A DNA stretch of 64,000 nucleotides from Sphingomonas sp. PAMC 26621 (GCF_000251145.1 NZ_AIDW01000011.1:1-64000); one strand, 5' to 3'; shown: positions 8,410 to 17,457, counted from the stretch's first letter. The notes: generated by a model from the sequence alone, not told the origin. Program-made: numbers and translations.

Positions 8410-9780
8410 TCAGGCCGCCGCCCGCCGCCGTTCCGCCATCTCGACGTTCAGCATTTCCGCCAGCAGGAACGCAAGCTCCAGACTTTGACCGGCGTTGAGT
8501 CGCGGATCGCAATGCGTGTGGTAGCGATCCGCCAGCGACTGTTCCGTCACGTCGACCGCACCGCCGGTGCACTCCGTGACGTTCTGCCCGGTCATCTCGG
8601 CGTGGATTCCGCCCGCGATCGACCCTTCGGCGCGATGCACCGCGAAGAACCCGCGTACTTCTGCCAGGATCCGATCGAACGGCCGGGTCTTGTACCCCGT
8701 CGCCGCCTTCACGGTATTGCCGTGCATCGGATCGCAGCTCCACACCACCGGATGCCCCTCGCGCAGAACCGCGCGCACCAGCTTGGGAAGGCCCGCCTCG
8801 ATCTTGTCGTGGCCATAGCGCGTGATGAGCGTCATCCGCCCCGGGATTCGCGACGGGTTGAGCGTGTCGAGCAAGCGCAGCAGCGCGTCTGGCTCGAGGC
8901 TCGGGCCGCACTTCATCCCGATCGGATTGCCGATCCCGCGGAGATATTCGACATGCGCGCTACCCTCGAAGCGCGTGCGATCACCGATCCACAGGAAATG
9001 CGCGCTCGTGTCATACCAGTCGCCGGTCAGCGAATCCTGCCGGGTCAGCGCCTGTTCGTAGCGGAGCAGCAGCGCCTCATGGCTGGTGTAGAAGCTCGTT
9101 TGCGCGAGCTGCGGCACCGTCTCGGGGCTGATCCCGCACGCTTCCATGAAGTCGAGCGCCTCGCCGATCCGGTCGGCGACGTCGGCGAACTTCTTCGCCC
9201 ACGGGCTGCGGCCCATGTAATCGTGCGTCCAGCGATGGACCTGGTGCAGGTTCGCATAGCCGCCGCCTGCGAACGCGCGCAGCAGGTTGAGCGTCGCCGC
9301 CGACTGGCTGTACGCGCGAATCATCCGCTGCGGATCGTTCGCGCGGGCGTCCGGGGTGAAGGCGATGTCGTTGACGATGTCGCCGCGGTAGGCGGGCAGG
9401 GTGACGTCGCCGATCGTTTCGGTGTCGGCCGAACGCGGCTTGGCGAACTGCCCCGCCATCCGGCCGAGCTTTACCGTCGGCAGCTTCGACGCGAAGGTGA
9501 GCACGACCGCCATCTGCAGGATCACGCGGAACGTGTCGCGGATGTTGTTCGCGCTATGCTCGGCGAAGCTCTCGGCGCAATCGCCGCCCTGGAGCAGGAA
9601 CGCCTTGCCCTCGGCGACGCGCGCGAGATCGGCGGTCAGGTTGCGCGCCTCGCCCGCGAAGACGAGCGGCGGGAACGTGCTGAGCTGCGCGGTCGCGGCG
9701 TCGAGCGCGGCGGGATCCTCGTAGGTTGGCATTTGCCGCGCCTCGGCGCGGGTCCAGCTATCGGGGGCCCAGCTGCTCAT
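8410..9780 (-). CDS. aroG: Class II 3-deoxy-7-phosphoheptulonate (DAHP) synthase
   Basis: From the ATG at 9780 the product is 456 aa, the normal size of plant-type (AroA-II) DAHP synthase, which joins PEP and erythrose-4-phosphate in the first step of aromatic amino acid synthesis. Conserved sites include the metal-ligand Cys in [18 protein letters not shown], the His in SCDPMHGNT, the Glu in [15 protein letters not shown] and the Asp in [13 protein letters not shown] lies 6 bases before this ATG, supporting internal initiation. Oddly, the frame is open for another 72 codons upstream and encodes a helix-turn-helix domain, so a 528-aa fusion may also be made. The lower-case symbol choice is by function. 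Confidence 0.93.
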   Translation of the reverse strand: MSSWAPDSWTRAEARQMPTYEDPAALDAATAQLSTFPPLVFAGEARNLTADLARVAEGKAFLLQGGDCAESFAEHSANNIRDTFRVILQMAVVLTFASKLPTVKLGRMAGQFAKPRSADTETIGDVTLPAYRGDIVNDIAFTPDARANDPQRMIRAYSQSAATLNLLRAFAGGGYANLHQVHRWTHDYMGRSPWAKKFADVADRIGEALDFMEACGISPETVPQLAQTSFYTSHEALLLRYEQALTRQDSLTGDWYDTSAHFLWIGDRTRFEGSAHVEYLRGIGNPIGMKCGPSLEPDALLRLLDTLNPSRIPGRMTLITRYGHDKIEAGLPKLVRAVLREGHPVVWSCDPMHGNTVKAATGYKTRPFDRILAEVRGFFAVHRAEGSIAGGIHAEMTGQNVTECTGGAVDVTEQSLADRYHTHCDPRLNAGQSLELAFLLAEMLNVEMAERRRAAA

Positions 9781-9996
9781 GTCATTCTCCATGCGAATCT
9801 GTACATACCAGTCGGCGTGTGCCGCGATGGCGTTGGCGGCGATCTGGTTGACCACCGGGCCGCTGGCGCGCTTGCCATCCTCTTCCCAGCCCTGAACGGT
9901 CGAACCCGGCGCGTCATACCACGCCCCGAAAGCGGCGCGGGTGAGCCCACGTTCTTCACGAAAGCGTTTGATCTTGAGGCCGGCCATCGTCGTCAT
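9781..9996 (-). CDS. XRE-like helix-turn-helix domain, in frame with DAHP synthase
   Basis: This stretch encodes ~70 residues beginning [17 protein letters not shown], with [21 protein letters not shown] as a Cro/C1-type helix-turn-helix (residues ~15-38). It reads without a stop into DAHP synthase. A free-standing HTH gene followed by aroG would be unsurprising; a covalent fusion is unusual. The start may be 9996 or 9987; neither has a strong ribosome binding site. A palindrome pair starts 11 bases upstream of 9996 and probably is the domain's own operator. I infer autoregulation of aromatic synthesis by this domain; a lost stop codon from a sequencing error is the alternative. Confidence 0.6.
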
Positions 9997-10006
9997 GCGC
10001 AGCGTA

Positions 10007-10056
10007 TTACCCAGGCTGGGTAAAGGGTGCAACTCCGATTTTCCCTTGCTGGGTAA
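10007..10056. promoter_or_regulatory. Paired TGGGTAA palindromes, probable operator of the HTH-aroG gene
   Basis: TTACCCAGGCTGGGTAA (10007-10023) is a 17-base inverted repeat with one central mismatch. A second, weaker copy with the same right half, TTTCCCTTGCTGGGTAA, ends at 10056. The two TGGGTAA halves are 33 bases apart, about three helical turns, so two dimers would sit on one DNA face. The position just upstream of the HTH-aroG start suits an autorepressor. Confidence 0.6.
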
Positions 10057-10192
10057 TTGGCGGACACTTCCTTGGTCGGGGACTGGTCAGGCGGTGTTTG
10101 TGGTTGCCGACGATAATTTGATAGCATGTCTTGTCTGAGCCTCGTCGTGTGCACCCCAGGGCAGCGCGGACAAACAGCTTCGGGAAACCAAT

Positions 10193-10564
10193 ATGACCGA
10201 AGAGATCGCAACGGGACTGCTCGAAGCCAGCATCGAACGGGTCTGGAACGAGCATGACGGTGAAAAGCGGATCGCTGCGATAGCGGCGCTCTATCACCCC
10301 GAGGCGCGCATCTACGAACCCGAACGGTCGATCACGGGACATGCCGCCATTTCGGACACCGTCGCCTGTGTCCTTGCAGACATGCCGCCGGGTTTCCGGT
10401 TCGAGGTCACCGGCCCTACGCTCGGCCATCACGGTGTTGCCGTGACCCGCTGGAAAGGCGGACCTCCGGGACAGGTCATCGTGAGCGGCGCGGATACCGT
10501 GCACATCCTTGACGGCAAGATACACGAACACTGGTTCTTCTTTGATCCGCCACAGCCACGCTGA
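10193..10564 (+). CDS. NTF2-like / SnoaL-type protein
   Basis: A 123-aa protein with the features of the SnoaL-like cone fold: an N-terminal helix pair (EIATGLLEASIERVWNEHDGEKR), FYHPEA-like ALYHPEARIYEP, and strands ending in IHEHWFFFDPP. Members are small enzymes or binding proteins with varied roles. The C-terminal DGKIHEHWFFFD is typical of the polyketide-cyclase-like subgroup. It is divergent from the HTH-aroG gene across a 196-base gap that holds the palindromes. Substrate unknown. Confidence 0.75.
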   Translation: MTEEIATGLLEASIERVWNEHDGEKRIAAIAALYHPEARIYEPERSITGHAAISDTVACVLADMPPGFRFEVTGPTLGHHGVAVTRWKGGPPGQVIVSGADTVHILDGKIHEHWFFFDPPQPR

Positions 10565-10863
10565 GCTTTCGATGCCGGACTGGGGACGACCGCGAGCGCC
10601 GAAAGGCGGGACATCGTCGTTTCGCCGATGAAGTGCCGTCCCTGCCATGCCATGTCGCGCGGTTTCGCATCGTTTTGCTGGCCGGCATTTGGGTGCAGAT
10701 TCGTCTTGCCTGTGTCGGGTCCGCCGGAACCGTACGACCGGGCACCGCCCGTACCGTTCTGACACACGCCGTCAGACGCCGAATGTCTCTTCGCGGGAAC
10801 CAGCGACGCAGTGCGTCGTTTCGATGCCCGACTGGTTAACATGCTCTTCAGGAAGCACAAAAG
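10565..10863. other. Intergenic region, no gene recognised
   Basis: About 300 bases after the SnoaL-like gene. The words CGATGCCGGACTGG (10570) and CGATGCCCGACTGG (10822) occur once each and differ by one base, a possible short direct repeat. No supported gene. Confidence 0.4.
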
Positions 10864-11001
10864 ATGGTGCGTAAAACATTAGGCTCGGGTTCATTCCGGC
10901 GGACTTTCCAGGCTCCGAGACGCCTGAATGACGATCCGCGGGCGGGCCTTACCCCGATCGAACTCATGATGTTGGACAAGTCGCTCAAGGGCGCAAACTA
11001 A
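10864..11001 (+). CDS. Possible 45-aa small protein
   Basis: An ATG at 10864 with AGGAAG 8 bases upstream opens a 46-codon frame. The product starts MVRKTLGSGSFRRTF and ends LTPIELMMLDKSLKGAN; it is basic at the N-terminus with an amphipathic C-terminal helix. The stretch has lower GC than the flanks. No family recognised. Binding site and composition make it worth listing, but 45 codons can occur by chance. Confidence 0.3.
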   Translation: MVRKTLGSGSFRRTFQAPRRLNDDPRAGLTPIELMMLDKSLKGAN

Positions 11002-11139
11002 AGCGGGATCGCGGGAAGGCCGGGGCTGCGGCGGAGGTGTCGCCAATGCCGTATAGCCCCTGCCGTGCTGGATGGGCAGATACCCTTGCCTGCCAGTCCC
11101 TTCTGGCAGTTATCCGGGGCGGCGCCTTGTTCCTTTGCC

Positions 11140-12075
11140 TCAATATCCCGCGTCGAGATCGACGACATTCTCCATCGTCTCCCCTGCCTGGAATTTGGCG
11201 AGGTTGCGCAGGAACAGCTCCGCAGCACGAACGAACATCTTGGTCTGGCTGCGTCCCGCTAGGTGCATCGAATGGATAACGTTCGGGGTGGTCCACAAGG
11301 GATGCTCCGGCGGGAGCGGTTCGGGGTCGACCGTATCGAGGAACGCGCCTGCGATCGTCTTGCCGCCGAGCGCGGCAATCAGTGAATCCTGATCGACCAT
11401 GTCGCCGCGCGCGATGTTGACGAGCCATGCGCTCGCCTTCATCGCCGCCAGTTCGGGAGCGCCGATCGCCGCCTTTGTGTCTCCGGTCGAGGGCGCGGCG
11501 AGGATCACCCAGTCATATGCGGCGAGTCGCGGTTTCCACGCATCCGGCGTCAGCGTTCCGTCGCGGCCAGAGCGCGTGACACCGGTCACCGCGACGCCGA
11601 ATGCGGCGAGCCGGTCGCCGATCAGCCGCCCGATCGCGCCATAGCCGACGACGAGTGCGCGGGTTTCGAACAGTTCCTGCCGTCCGGGGGCCGAATCGGG
11701 CCATTCGCGCCGGTCGGCGATTCGCACCACGTCGTCGTACCGCTTGGCGGCGACCAGCACGCCCATCACCGCATATTCGGCGACGGCGATGGCGTTGATC
11801 CCGGCGCCGTTGGTGACGATCGTCCCCGCGTCGCGCAGCGCCACGAGATCGAGCGATTCGATTCCGGCGATCGCGGTGAACAGCCAGCGCAACCGTTTCG
11901 CGGCGGCAACCGCTTCCTGGGTCAGCCCGTGCGGGTACAGGTCGACCCAGCCGATGTCGGCGTCGACCATCGCCGCGGCCGCCTCCGCCCGTGTCGCGAC
12001 CCAGCTGATGTCGAGTCCGGCGGGAAGCCGCGGTTCAAGTAACTGGCGGGCGAGCGCGGGCAGGACGACTTTCAT
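11140..12075 (-). CDS. D-2-hydroxyacid dehydrogenase (NAD(P)-dependent)
   Basis: A 311-aa protein of the D-isomer-specific 2-hydroxyacid dehydrogenase family, which reduces 2-keto acids such as glyoxylate or hydroxypyruvate. The Rossmann motif VVGYGAIGRLIG is at ~140-151, the substrate-binding Arg in NIARGDMVD at ~223, the acidic residue in DTVDPEPLPPEHP and the catalytic His in IHSMHLAG at ~275. Start 12075 is preferred over an in-frame 12123 because the longer form overlaps the upstream TM2 gene and adds nothing to the family core. It follows the TM2 gene by 19 bases on the same strand. Confidence 0.85.
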   Translation of the reverse strand: MKVVLPALARQLLEPRLPAGLDISWVATRAEAAAAMVDADIGWVDLYPHGLTQEAVAAAKRLRWLFTAIAGIESLDLVALRDAGTIVTNGAGINAIAVAEYAVMGVLVAAKRYDDVVRIADRREWPDSAPGRQELFETRALVVGYGAIGRLIGDRLAAFGVAVTGVTRSGRDGTLTPDAWKPRLAAYDWVILAAPSTGDTKAAIGAPELAAMKASAWLVNIARGDMVDQDSLIAALGGKTIAGAFLDTVDPEPLPPEHPLWTTPNVIHSMHLAGRSQTKMFVRAAELFLRNLAKFQAGETMENVVDLDAGY

Positions 12076-12094
12076 TAACGACCTTTCGGAATGA

Positions 12095-12541
12095 TCAAAA
12101 CCAGGCGGTATGGCCCTCGACATATTTGCGCTCGAACGCCTCGTCGGGCGTGGCGAGATAGATGATGCATTCGATCAGCGCGATCACCGCGATGATCGCG
12201 GTCGGCACGCCGAACAGAATCGACCCGAATACCGCGACGCACAGCATGATGATCCCGGCCCTGACCTGCCCGAGATAGAATTTGTGGAGCCCGAGCGTGC
12301 CGAGGAAGAAGGCGAGCAGCGCGGCGACGAAGCGGTTCTTGTCGGCGGTCATCGCGCCGCCGCCCGTGACATAGATGCCGGTCGCGCGGCCATCCTGCGC
12401 CTCGAAATCGACGCGCTGGCCGCTCTGCGGGGGGCTGCGGTGGCGCCAGTCGGCGGGCGTGAAGGCGTAGCGGCGTCCGTCCTCGGCGCTGATCATGCCC
12501 TCGGCGCTATTGGTGTTGAACCCCAAGACCTTGCCCTGCAT
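12095..12541 (-). CDS. TM2 domain membrane protein with CSD-like N-terminus
   Basis: A 148-aa protein. Residues ~75-140 are a TM2 domain: NRFVAALLAFFLGTLGLHKFYLG followed by a second helix pair and an acidic C-terminus. Residues 1-60 (MQGKVLGFNTNSAEGMISAEDGRRYAF, then DWRHRSPPQSGQRVDFEAQDG) resemble a small beta-barrel of cold-shock type, with the GxI and YxF spacing of a CSD. The function of TM2 proteins is not defined. The start at 12541 is the first Met of the beta-barrel. It probably forms a two-gene unit with the downstream 2-hydroxyacid dehydrogenase. Confidence 0.8.
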   Translation of the reverse strand: MQGKVLGFNTNSAEGMISAEDGRRYAFTPADWRHRSPPQSGQRVDFEAQDGRATGIYVTGGGAMTADKNRFVAALLAFFLGTLGLHKFYLGQVRAGIIMLCVAVFGSILFGVPTAIIAVIALIECIIYLATPDEAFERKYVEGHTAWF

Positions 12542-12670
12542 CGTCACGTCCCCCCGGTTGTGTCCGGGGGACAGCTTAGCGCGAGCGGGGCCGAAGGGAA
12601 GGGGGGTGTTCTCTCTTCGTTTCTGGTGGGGGAGGTTCCCGCCTTCGCAAGACGTCTGCAGAAAAGCCGC

Positions 12671-12762
12671 CGTCATGCTGAACTTGTTTCAGCATCCACC
12701 TTGCCGCAGGCATGGTCCGAATTCGCGGAGGGCTGGATCCTGAAACACGTTCAGGATGACGG
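12671..12762. repeat. Intergenic hairpin-pair repeat, copy 1
   Basis: Two short hairpins flank a ~38-base spacer. The left arm (12671-12697) contains GCTGAACTTGTTTCAGC and the right arm (12735-12762) TCCTGAAACACGTTCAGGA, each bounded by GTCAT/ATGAC. It is the inverted copy of the element at 15482-15573: the right arm is identical to the reverse complement of that element's left arm. This is a REP/BIME-like mobile hairpin family. Confidence 0.85.
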
Positions 12763-12832
12763 ACGTTTTTCAGCGGTCTCGCCGGCGCGGAAATGATGGA
12801 ATGGGGGAGGGAGGCGCCATCCTACTGTGGCC

Positions 12833-14275
12833 TCACGATTCCCCGAGTTTCCAGTCCCAGCCCAGCGCATCGCCGTCCATCACCTCGACCCCCGCCGCGG
12901 CGAGCGAATCGCGGATCGCGTCCGATGCAGCGAAATCCTTGTCGATCCGCGCCTGCTTGCGTTCCGCGATCCGCGTCTCGATCGTCGCCGCGTCGATCGT
13001 CGCATCCACCGGTCGCAACCGCATCTCGGCCCGCGTCAGCGTCGCCAGTCGCAGCCCCAGCACCGCATCGAAATCCCCGATCGCGCCGATCCGCACCGTC
13101 GGAGACAGCTTCTTGTCCGCGATCAGCTCGTCGAGCACGGTCAGGGCGCGCGGCGTGTTGAGATCGTCCGCCACCGCTTCCTCGAGCCGCGCGAGATAGG
13201 GTTCGGCATCGCCCTTGAGCGTCCCGTCGTCGCGCGCGCGCAGGGCGTCGAGCGCGATCACCAGCCGCTTCAGCCGCGTGAAGGCGGCGGCGAGGTTCTC
13301 CCAGGTGAACTCGAGTTCGCTACGATAGTGCGCCTGCAGGCACATCAGCCGGTAGGCGAGCGGATGGAAGCCCGCGTCCACCAGCGTCTGCAGTCGCAGG
13401 AACGCGCCGGTCGACTTGGACATCTTGCCGCCGCGGTCGACCAGAAAGTTGTTGTGCATCCAGATCCGCGCGCCGGTATCCTCGCACGAACAAAATGCCT
13501 GGTTCTGCGCGATCTCGTTCGGATGGTGGATCTCGCGGTGGTCGATCCCGCCGGTGTGGATGTCGAACGGGTGTCCGAGATGCTGGAGGCTCATCACCGA
13601 GCATTCGAGATGCCAGCCCGGCGCGCCCTTGCCCCACGGCGAATCCCATTCCATCTGGCGTTGCTCGCCCGGTGGCGAGCGCCGCCAGATCGCGAAATCG
13701 GCGGCGTTGCGCTTGCCCGATACCGGGTCGATCCGGCTTTCGCCCCGGCTCTCGTCCAGATCCGTTGTCGCTCGCGCGAGCGCGCCATAATGCGGCACCT
13801 TGCTGGTGTCGAAATAGAGGCCGCCTTCGATAAGATAGCAGTCCTTTTCGATCGTCTTGGCGAAGTCGATCATCTGCGGGATGTGATCGGTCGCGACGGT
13901 CCACTCGGCGGGCGGCTCGATGTTGAGCCGTGCCACGTCGTCCTTGAACGCCGCCGTATAATGCGCGGCGATCTCCCAGATCGATTTGGCCTGCGCGGCG
14001 GCGGCCTTTTCCATCTTGTCGTCGCCCGCATCCGCGTCGCTGGTCAGGTGGCCGACGTCGGTGATGTTGATGACGTGTTTGGTCGGCCAGCCCTTCCACC
14101 GAATCACCCGCCCCAGCGTGTCCGCGAACAGGAACGCGCGCATGTTGCCGATGTGCTGATAGTTATAGACGGTCGGGCCGCAGGTGTAGATTCGCACCAC
14201 GCGCGGGTCGATCGGCACGAACGGCTCTGGCGTTCGCGTCAGGCTGTTATATAGCGTAAGGGGTGTTCCGGTCAT
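12833..14275 (-). CDS. cysS: Cysteinyl-tRNA synthetase
   Basis: A 480-aa class I aminoacyl-tRNA synthetase that charges tRNA-Cys. The HIGH motif appears as YQHIGNMRA at ~40, the zinc-binding and cysteine-recognition residues include CGPTVYN and WHLECSVMS plus IHTGGIDHREIHHPNE, and the KMSKS loop is GKMSKSTGAF at ~285. Length is close to the family norm (461 in E. coli). The C-terminal domain ends GWDWKLGES. It is single-copy housekeeping and transcribed divergently from rpsU. Confidence 0.97.
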   Translation of the reverse strand: MTGTPLTLYNSLTRTPEPFVPIDPRVVRIYTCGPTVYNYQHIGNMRAFLFADTLGRVIRWKGWPTKHVINITDVGHLTSDADAGDDKMEKAAAAQAKSIWEIAAHYTAAFKDDVARLNIEPPAEWTVATDHIPQMIDFAKTIEKDCYLIEGGLYFDTSKVPHYGALARATTDLDESRGESRIDPVSGKRNAADFAIWRRSPPGEQRQMEWDSPWGKGAPGWHLECSVMSLQHLGHPFDIHTGGIDHREIHHPNEIAQNQAFCSCEDTGARIWMHNNFLVDRGGKMSKSTGAFLRLQTLVDAGFHPLAYRLMCLQAHYRSELEFTWENLAAAFTRLKRLVIALDALRARDDGTLKGDAEPYLARLEEAVADDLNTPRALTVLDELIADKKLSPTVRIGAIGDFDAVLGLRLATLTRAEMRLRPVDATIDAATIETRIAERKQARIDKDFAASDAIRDSLAAAGVEVMDGDALGWDWKLGES

Positions 14276-14428
14276 GGTGTTCGCTTAGCGAGCGCAGGGC
14301 CGGCAAGTCACGTAAAAGCTGCGCCACGGGTTGAAACTTACAACCCAGCCGTGTAGGGCGCACGCCTTGCGACGCGGACCTGATGTCCGCGGCGGCGCTT
14401 TTCTATCGATTCGGAGCTGTTCGGGTTT

Positions 14429-14635
14429 ATGCAAATCATCGTTCGCGACAACAATGTCGACCAGGCGCTGCGCGCGCTCAAGAAGAAGCTGCAGCGCGAA
14501 GGCGTGTATCGCGAAATGAAGTTGCGCCGTCATTACGAGAAGCCGAGCGAGAAGCGCGCGCGCGAGCGTGCTGCGGCCGTTCGTCGTGCCCGCAAGCTCG
14601 AGCGCAAGCGCATGGAGCGTGACGGCGCACGGTAA
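14429..14635 (+). CDS. rpsU: 30S ribosomal protein S21
   Basis: A 68-aa, very basic protein starting [20 protein letters not shown], with the conserved [21 protein letters not shown] core of bS21, which joins the small subunit late and aids initiation. Length is typical of alphaproteobacteria. A TTGAAA element at 14332 lies ~95 bases upstream inside a small inverted repeat (GGTTG..CAACC), a possible -35 region, but no clear -10 is visible. Confidence 0.97.
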   Translation: MQIIVRDNNVDQALRALKKKLQREGVYREMKLRRHYEKPSEKRARERAAAVRRARKLERKRMERDGAR

Positions 14636-14713
14636 GACCCGTGTCCCGGGCGGGCCGCTTCTGGCCCGCCAGTCTCTACCTTCCCTGACCCGACCGCCCA
14701 TCTGGGAGCGCCC

Positions 14714-15364
14714 ATGTCGATCACCGCTGTTCCGCTGAAGCCCGTCAAGCGGCGTGTCTTGGTGTATCTGTGGGCCGGCATCGCGGTGGCCGCGGTCGGT
14801 GCCGCCGCGCTTGCGGTGCAGACCCCGGTCGATCCGGCGGCGACCTTCCTTGCGCACAACGCGCGCAGCAAGGGCGTCAAGCAGACTCCGTCGGGCCTGC
14901 AATATCAGGTGCTCACGCCGGGCACCGGTGCCCCGCCGACCGACCAGGACGTCGCGCTCGTCAATTACGAGGGCAAGTTCGTCGACGGGACCGTGTTCGA
15001 CAAGAGCCAGCGGCCGTTCCCGGTGCCGCTTGGCGAGCATGCCGTCGTTCCCGGGTTCGAGGAAGCGTTGTCGCTGATCCCCAAGGGCGGCAAGTACCGC
15101 GTTTGGATCAAGCCGAGCCTCGCGTACGGCGACACCGCGCGTCCGGGGATGCCCGCGCATTCGACGCTGGTGTTCGACATCGAGATGCTCGATTTCCTTT
15201 CCAAGGCCGCGGTCCAGCAGCTTCAACAGCAGCAGCAGATGCAGCAGCAAATGATGCAGCAGGGCGGTGGTGCTCCCGGCGGCATGCCGCCGGGCGCGAT
15301 GCCGGGTGTGCCTGCGGGTGTTCCGGGCGGGGCCCCGGGTGGGGCGATTCCTCAGGGTAACTGA
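14714..15364 (+). CDS. FKBP-type peptidyl-prolyl cis-trans isomerase
   Basis: A 216-aa protein with an N-terminal hydrophobic anchor or signal (~14-33), so it acts in the periplasm or at the membrane. The FKBP domain at ~55-162 shows VNYEGKFVDGTVFDKS, PFPVPLGEHAVVPGFEEAL and LAYGDTARPGMPAHSTLVFDIEMLDF, with the aromatic pocket residues of active FKBPs. The tail (~170-216) is low complexity: a Gln/Met-rich run and then Gly/Pro-rich repeats (GGMPPGAMPG). It is followed by a strong terminator. Confidence 0.92.
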   Translation: MSITAVPLKPVKRRVLVYLWAGIAVAAVGAAALAVQTPVDPAATFLAHNARSKGVKQTPSGLQYQVLTPGTGAPPTDQDVALVNYEGKFVDGTVFDKSQRPFPVPLGEHAVVPGFEEALSLIPKGGKYRVWIKPSLAYGDTARPGMPAHSTLVFDIEMLDFLSKAAVQQLQQQQQMQQQMMQQGGGAPGGMPPGAMPGVPAGVPGGAPGGAIPQGN

Positions 15365-15393
15365 GCGCTTCGGCACATTGCTGGTGATACCAG

Positions 15394-15418
15394 AACCCCG
15401 GCCTCGGTCGGGGTTTTT
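15394..15418 (+). terminator. Rho-independent terminator after FKBP gene
   Basis: AACCCCG and CGGGGTT form a 7-bp stem around an 8-base loop and continue into TTTTT. It lies 30 bases after the FKBP isomerase stop and fits a standard intrinsic terminator. Confidence 0.85.
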
Positions 15419-15481
15419 GGCGTCTGGACGGGCTTCCCAACGTCGTCATTCCCGCGAAAGCGAGAGTCTTGCAAAACCGTC

Positions 15482-15573
15482 CGTCATCCTGAACGTGTTT
15501 CAGGATCCAGGTCTCCGCGCGTCCGGACTCTGCCTGCCGCGCAGTCGATGCTGAAACGCGTTCAGCATGACGG
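15482..15573. repeat. Intergenic hairpin-pair repeat, copy 2 (inverted)
   Basis: The left arm holds TCCTGAACGTGTTTCAGGA and the right arm GCTGAAACGCGTTCAGC, with a spacer of ~38 bases. It is the same element as at 12671-12762 in the opposite orientation; even the spacers match in part (GCGGCAGGCA..GTCCG on one strand). A further half element, GTCATTCCCGCGAAAGCG, lies just upstream at 15443-15462. Confidence 0.85.
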
Positions 15574-15633
15574 CAGTTTTCGGGGCGCGCGAACGATGGT
15601 CAGCATGGGAGCGGGCAACCCGACCCCGAAGCG

Positions 15634-17457
15634 TTAGCCGTCGTCGCCCATCCGCAACGCGGCGATGAACGCCTCCTGCGGGATGCTGACCGAGCCATAC
15701 TCGCGCATCTTCGCTTTGCCCTTCTTCTGCTTTTCCAGAAGCTTCTTCTTGCGGGTCGCATCGCCGCCGTAGCACTTCGCGGTCACGTCCTTGCGCATCG
15801 CGCTGATCGTCTCGCGCGCGATGACCTTGCCGCCGATCGCGGCCTGGATCGGGATCTTGAACAGATGCCGCGGGATCAGGTCCTTCAACCGCTCGACCAT
15901 CCCGCGTCCGCGCACTTCGGCGGTGCCGCGGTGAACGATCATCGACAGCGCATCGACGGGCTCCTCGTTGACGAGGATCCCCATCTTGACGAGATCGCCT
16001 TCGCGATAGCCGATCTGGTGGTAATCGAAGCTGGCATAGCCCTTCGACATCGACTTCAGCCGGTCGTAGAAATCGAACACGACTTCGTTGAGCGGCAGCT
16101 CGTAGGTCGCCTGCGCGCGGCCGCCGACATAGGTCAGGTTCTTCTGGATGCCGCGGCGATCCTGGCACAGCTTGAGCACGCTGCCGAGATATTCGTCGGG
16201 GACGTAGATCGTCGCCTCGATCCACGGCTCGCTGATCGTCGCGATCTTGTTGGGCTCGGGCATGTCGGCGGGGTTGTGCAACTCGATTTGCGTCGTGCCC
16301 GCAGGATCTGGATGCGTCAGTTCGATCTCGTACACCACCGACGGCGCGGTCGTGATCAGGTCGAGGTCGTATTCGCGCGTCAGGCGCTCCTGGATGATCT
16401 CCAGATGCAGCAGTCCGAGGAACCCGCAGCGGAAGCCGAAGCCCAGCGCCGCTGACGTCTCCATCTCGAACGAGAAACTTGCATCGTTCAGCCGCAGCTT
16501 GGAGATCGACTCGCGCAGTTTCTCGAACTCGGCGGCGTCGACCGGGAACATGCCGCAGAACACCACCGGCTGGACTTCCTTGAAGCCCGGCAGCGCCTCC
16601 AGGGCAGGCCGCTTCGCATCGGTGATCGTGTCGCCGACGCGCGTCTGCGCGACCTCCTTGATCTGCGCGGTGATGAAGCCCATCTCGCCCGTGCCGAGTT
16701 CGGTCAACTGCTCGATCTTGGGGCGGAAACACCCGACCCGGTCGACCAGATGCATCGTGCCGGTCTGCATGAACTTGATCTGCTGGCCCTTCTTCAGGAC
16801 GCCGTCGATCACGCGGACGAGGATGACGACGCCGAGATACGGGTCGTACCAGCTGTCGACCAGCATCGCCTTCAGCGGTGCCTCGGGATCGCCCTTGGGC
16901 GGCGGGATCTTCGTGACGATCGCCTCGAGAATATCCTCGATGCCGATCCCGGACTTAGCCGACGCGAGCACCGCGCCGGATGCGTCGATGCCGATCACGT
17001 CCTCGATTTCCTTGCGGACCTTTTCGGGTTCGGCGGCGGGCAGATCGATCTTGTTGATGACGGGCACGATCTCGTGGTCATGCTCGATCGACTGGTAGAC
17101 GTTGGCCAAGGTCTGCGCCTCGACGCCCTGCGCCGCGTCGACCACGAGCAGCGCGCCCTCGCACGCGGCGAGGCTGCGGCTGACTTCATAGGCGAAGTCG
17201 ACGTGGCCGGGCGTGTCCATCAGGTTGAGGACGTAATCGAGACCGTCCTTGGCGTGATAGGCGAGGCGCACGGTCTGCGCCTTGATCGTGATCCCACGCT
17301 CTTTCTCGATGTCCATGTTGTCGAGCACCTGCTCGGACATTTCGCGCGCGGTCAGTCCGCCGGTCTGCTGGATCAGGCGGTCGGCGAGCGTCGACTTGCC
17401 GTGGTCGATATGCGCGATGATCGAAAAGTTGCGGATGCGGTCGAGCGGGGTGGTCAT
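15634..17457 (-). CDS. lepA: Elongation factor 4 (LepA) GTPase
   Basis: A 607-aa translational GTPase that acts on stalled or pretranslocation ribosomes. The G motifs are [13 protein letters not shown] (P-loop), MDTPGHVDF and NKIDLP, followed by the EF-G-like domains and the LepA-specific C-terminus ending with [17 protein letters not shown]. Length matches the family (599 in E. coli). The start at 17457 gives [13 protein letters not shown], the usual LepA N-terminus; an in-frame start at 17487 would add ten residues without similarity. Monocistronic, divergent from the peroxiredoxin gene. Confidence 0.97.
   Translation of the reverse strand: MTTPLDRIRNFSIIAHIDHGKSTLADRLIQQTGGLTAREMSEQVLDNMDIEKERGITIKAQTVRLAYHAKDGLDYVLNLMDTPGHVDFAYEVSRSLAACEGALLVVDAAQGVEAQTLANVYQSIEHDHEIVPVINKIDLPAAEPEKVRKEIEDVIGIDASGAVLASAKSGIGIEDILEAIVTKIPPPKGDPEAPLKAMLVDSWYDPYLGVVILVRVIDGVLKKGQQIKFMQTGTMHLVDRVGCFRPKIEQLTELGTGEMGFITAQIKEVAQTRVGDTITDAKRPALEALPGFKEVQPVVFCGMFPVDAAEFEKLRESISKLRLNDASFSFEMETSAALGFGFRCGFLGLLHLEIIQERLTREYDLDLITTAPSVVYEIELTHPDPAGTTQIELHNPADMPEPNKIATISEPWIEATIYVPDEYLGSVLKLCQDRRGIQKNLTYVGGRAQATYELPLNEVVFDFYDRLKSMSKGYASFDYHQIGYREGDLVKMGILVNEEPVDALSMIVHRGTAEVRGRGMVERLKDLIPRHLFKIPIQAAIGGKVIARETISAMRKDVTAKCYGGDATRKKKLLEKQKKGKAKMREYGSVSIPQEAFIAALRMGDDG

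Noticed and set aside
8353..10023. 556-codon plus-strand open frame across the DAHP synthase gene
   Set aside because: It is the antisense of a clear enzyme with all catalytic motifs; no ribosome binding site or protein similarity.
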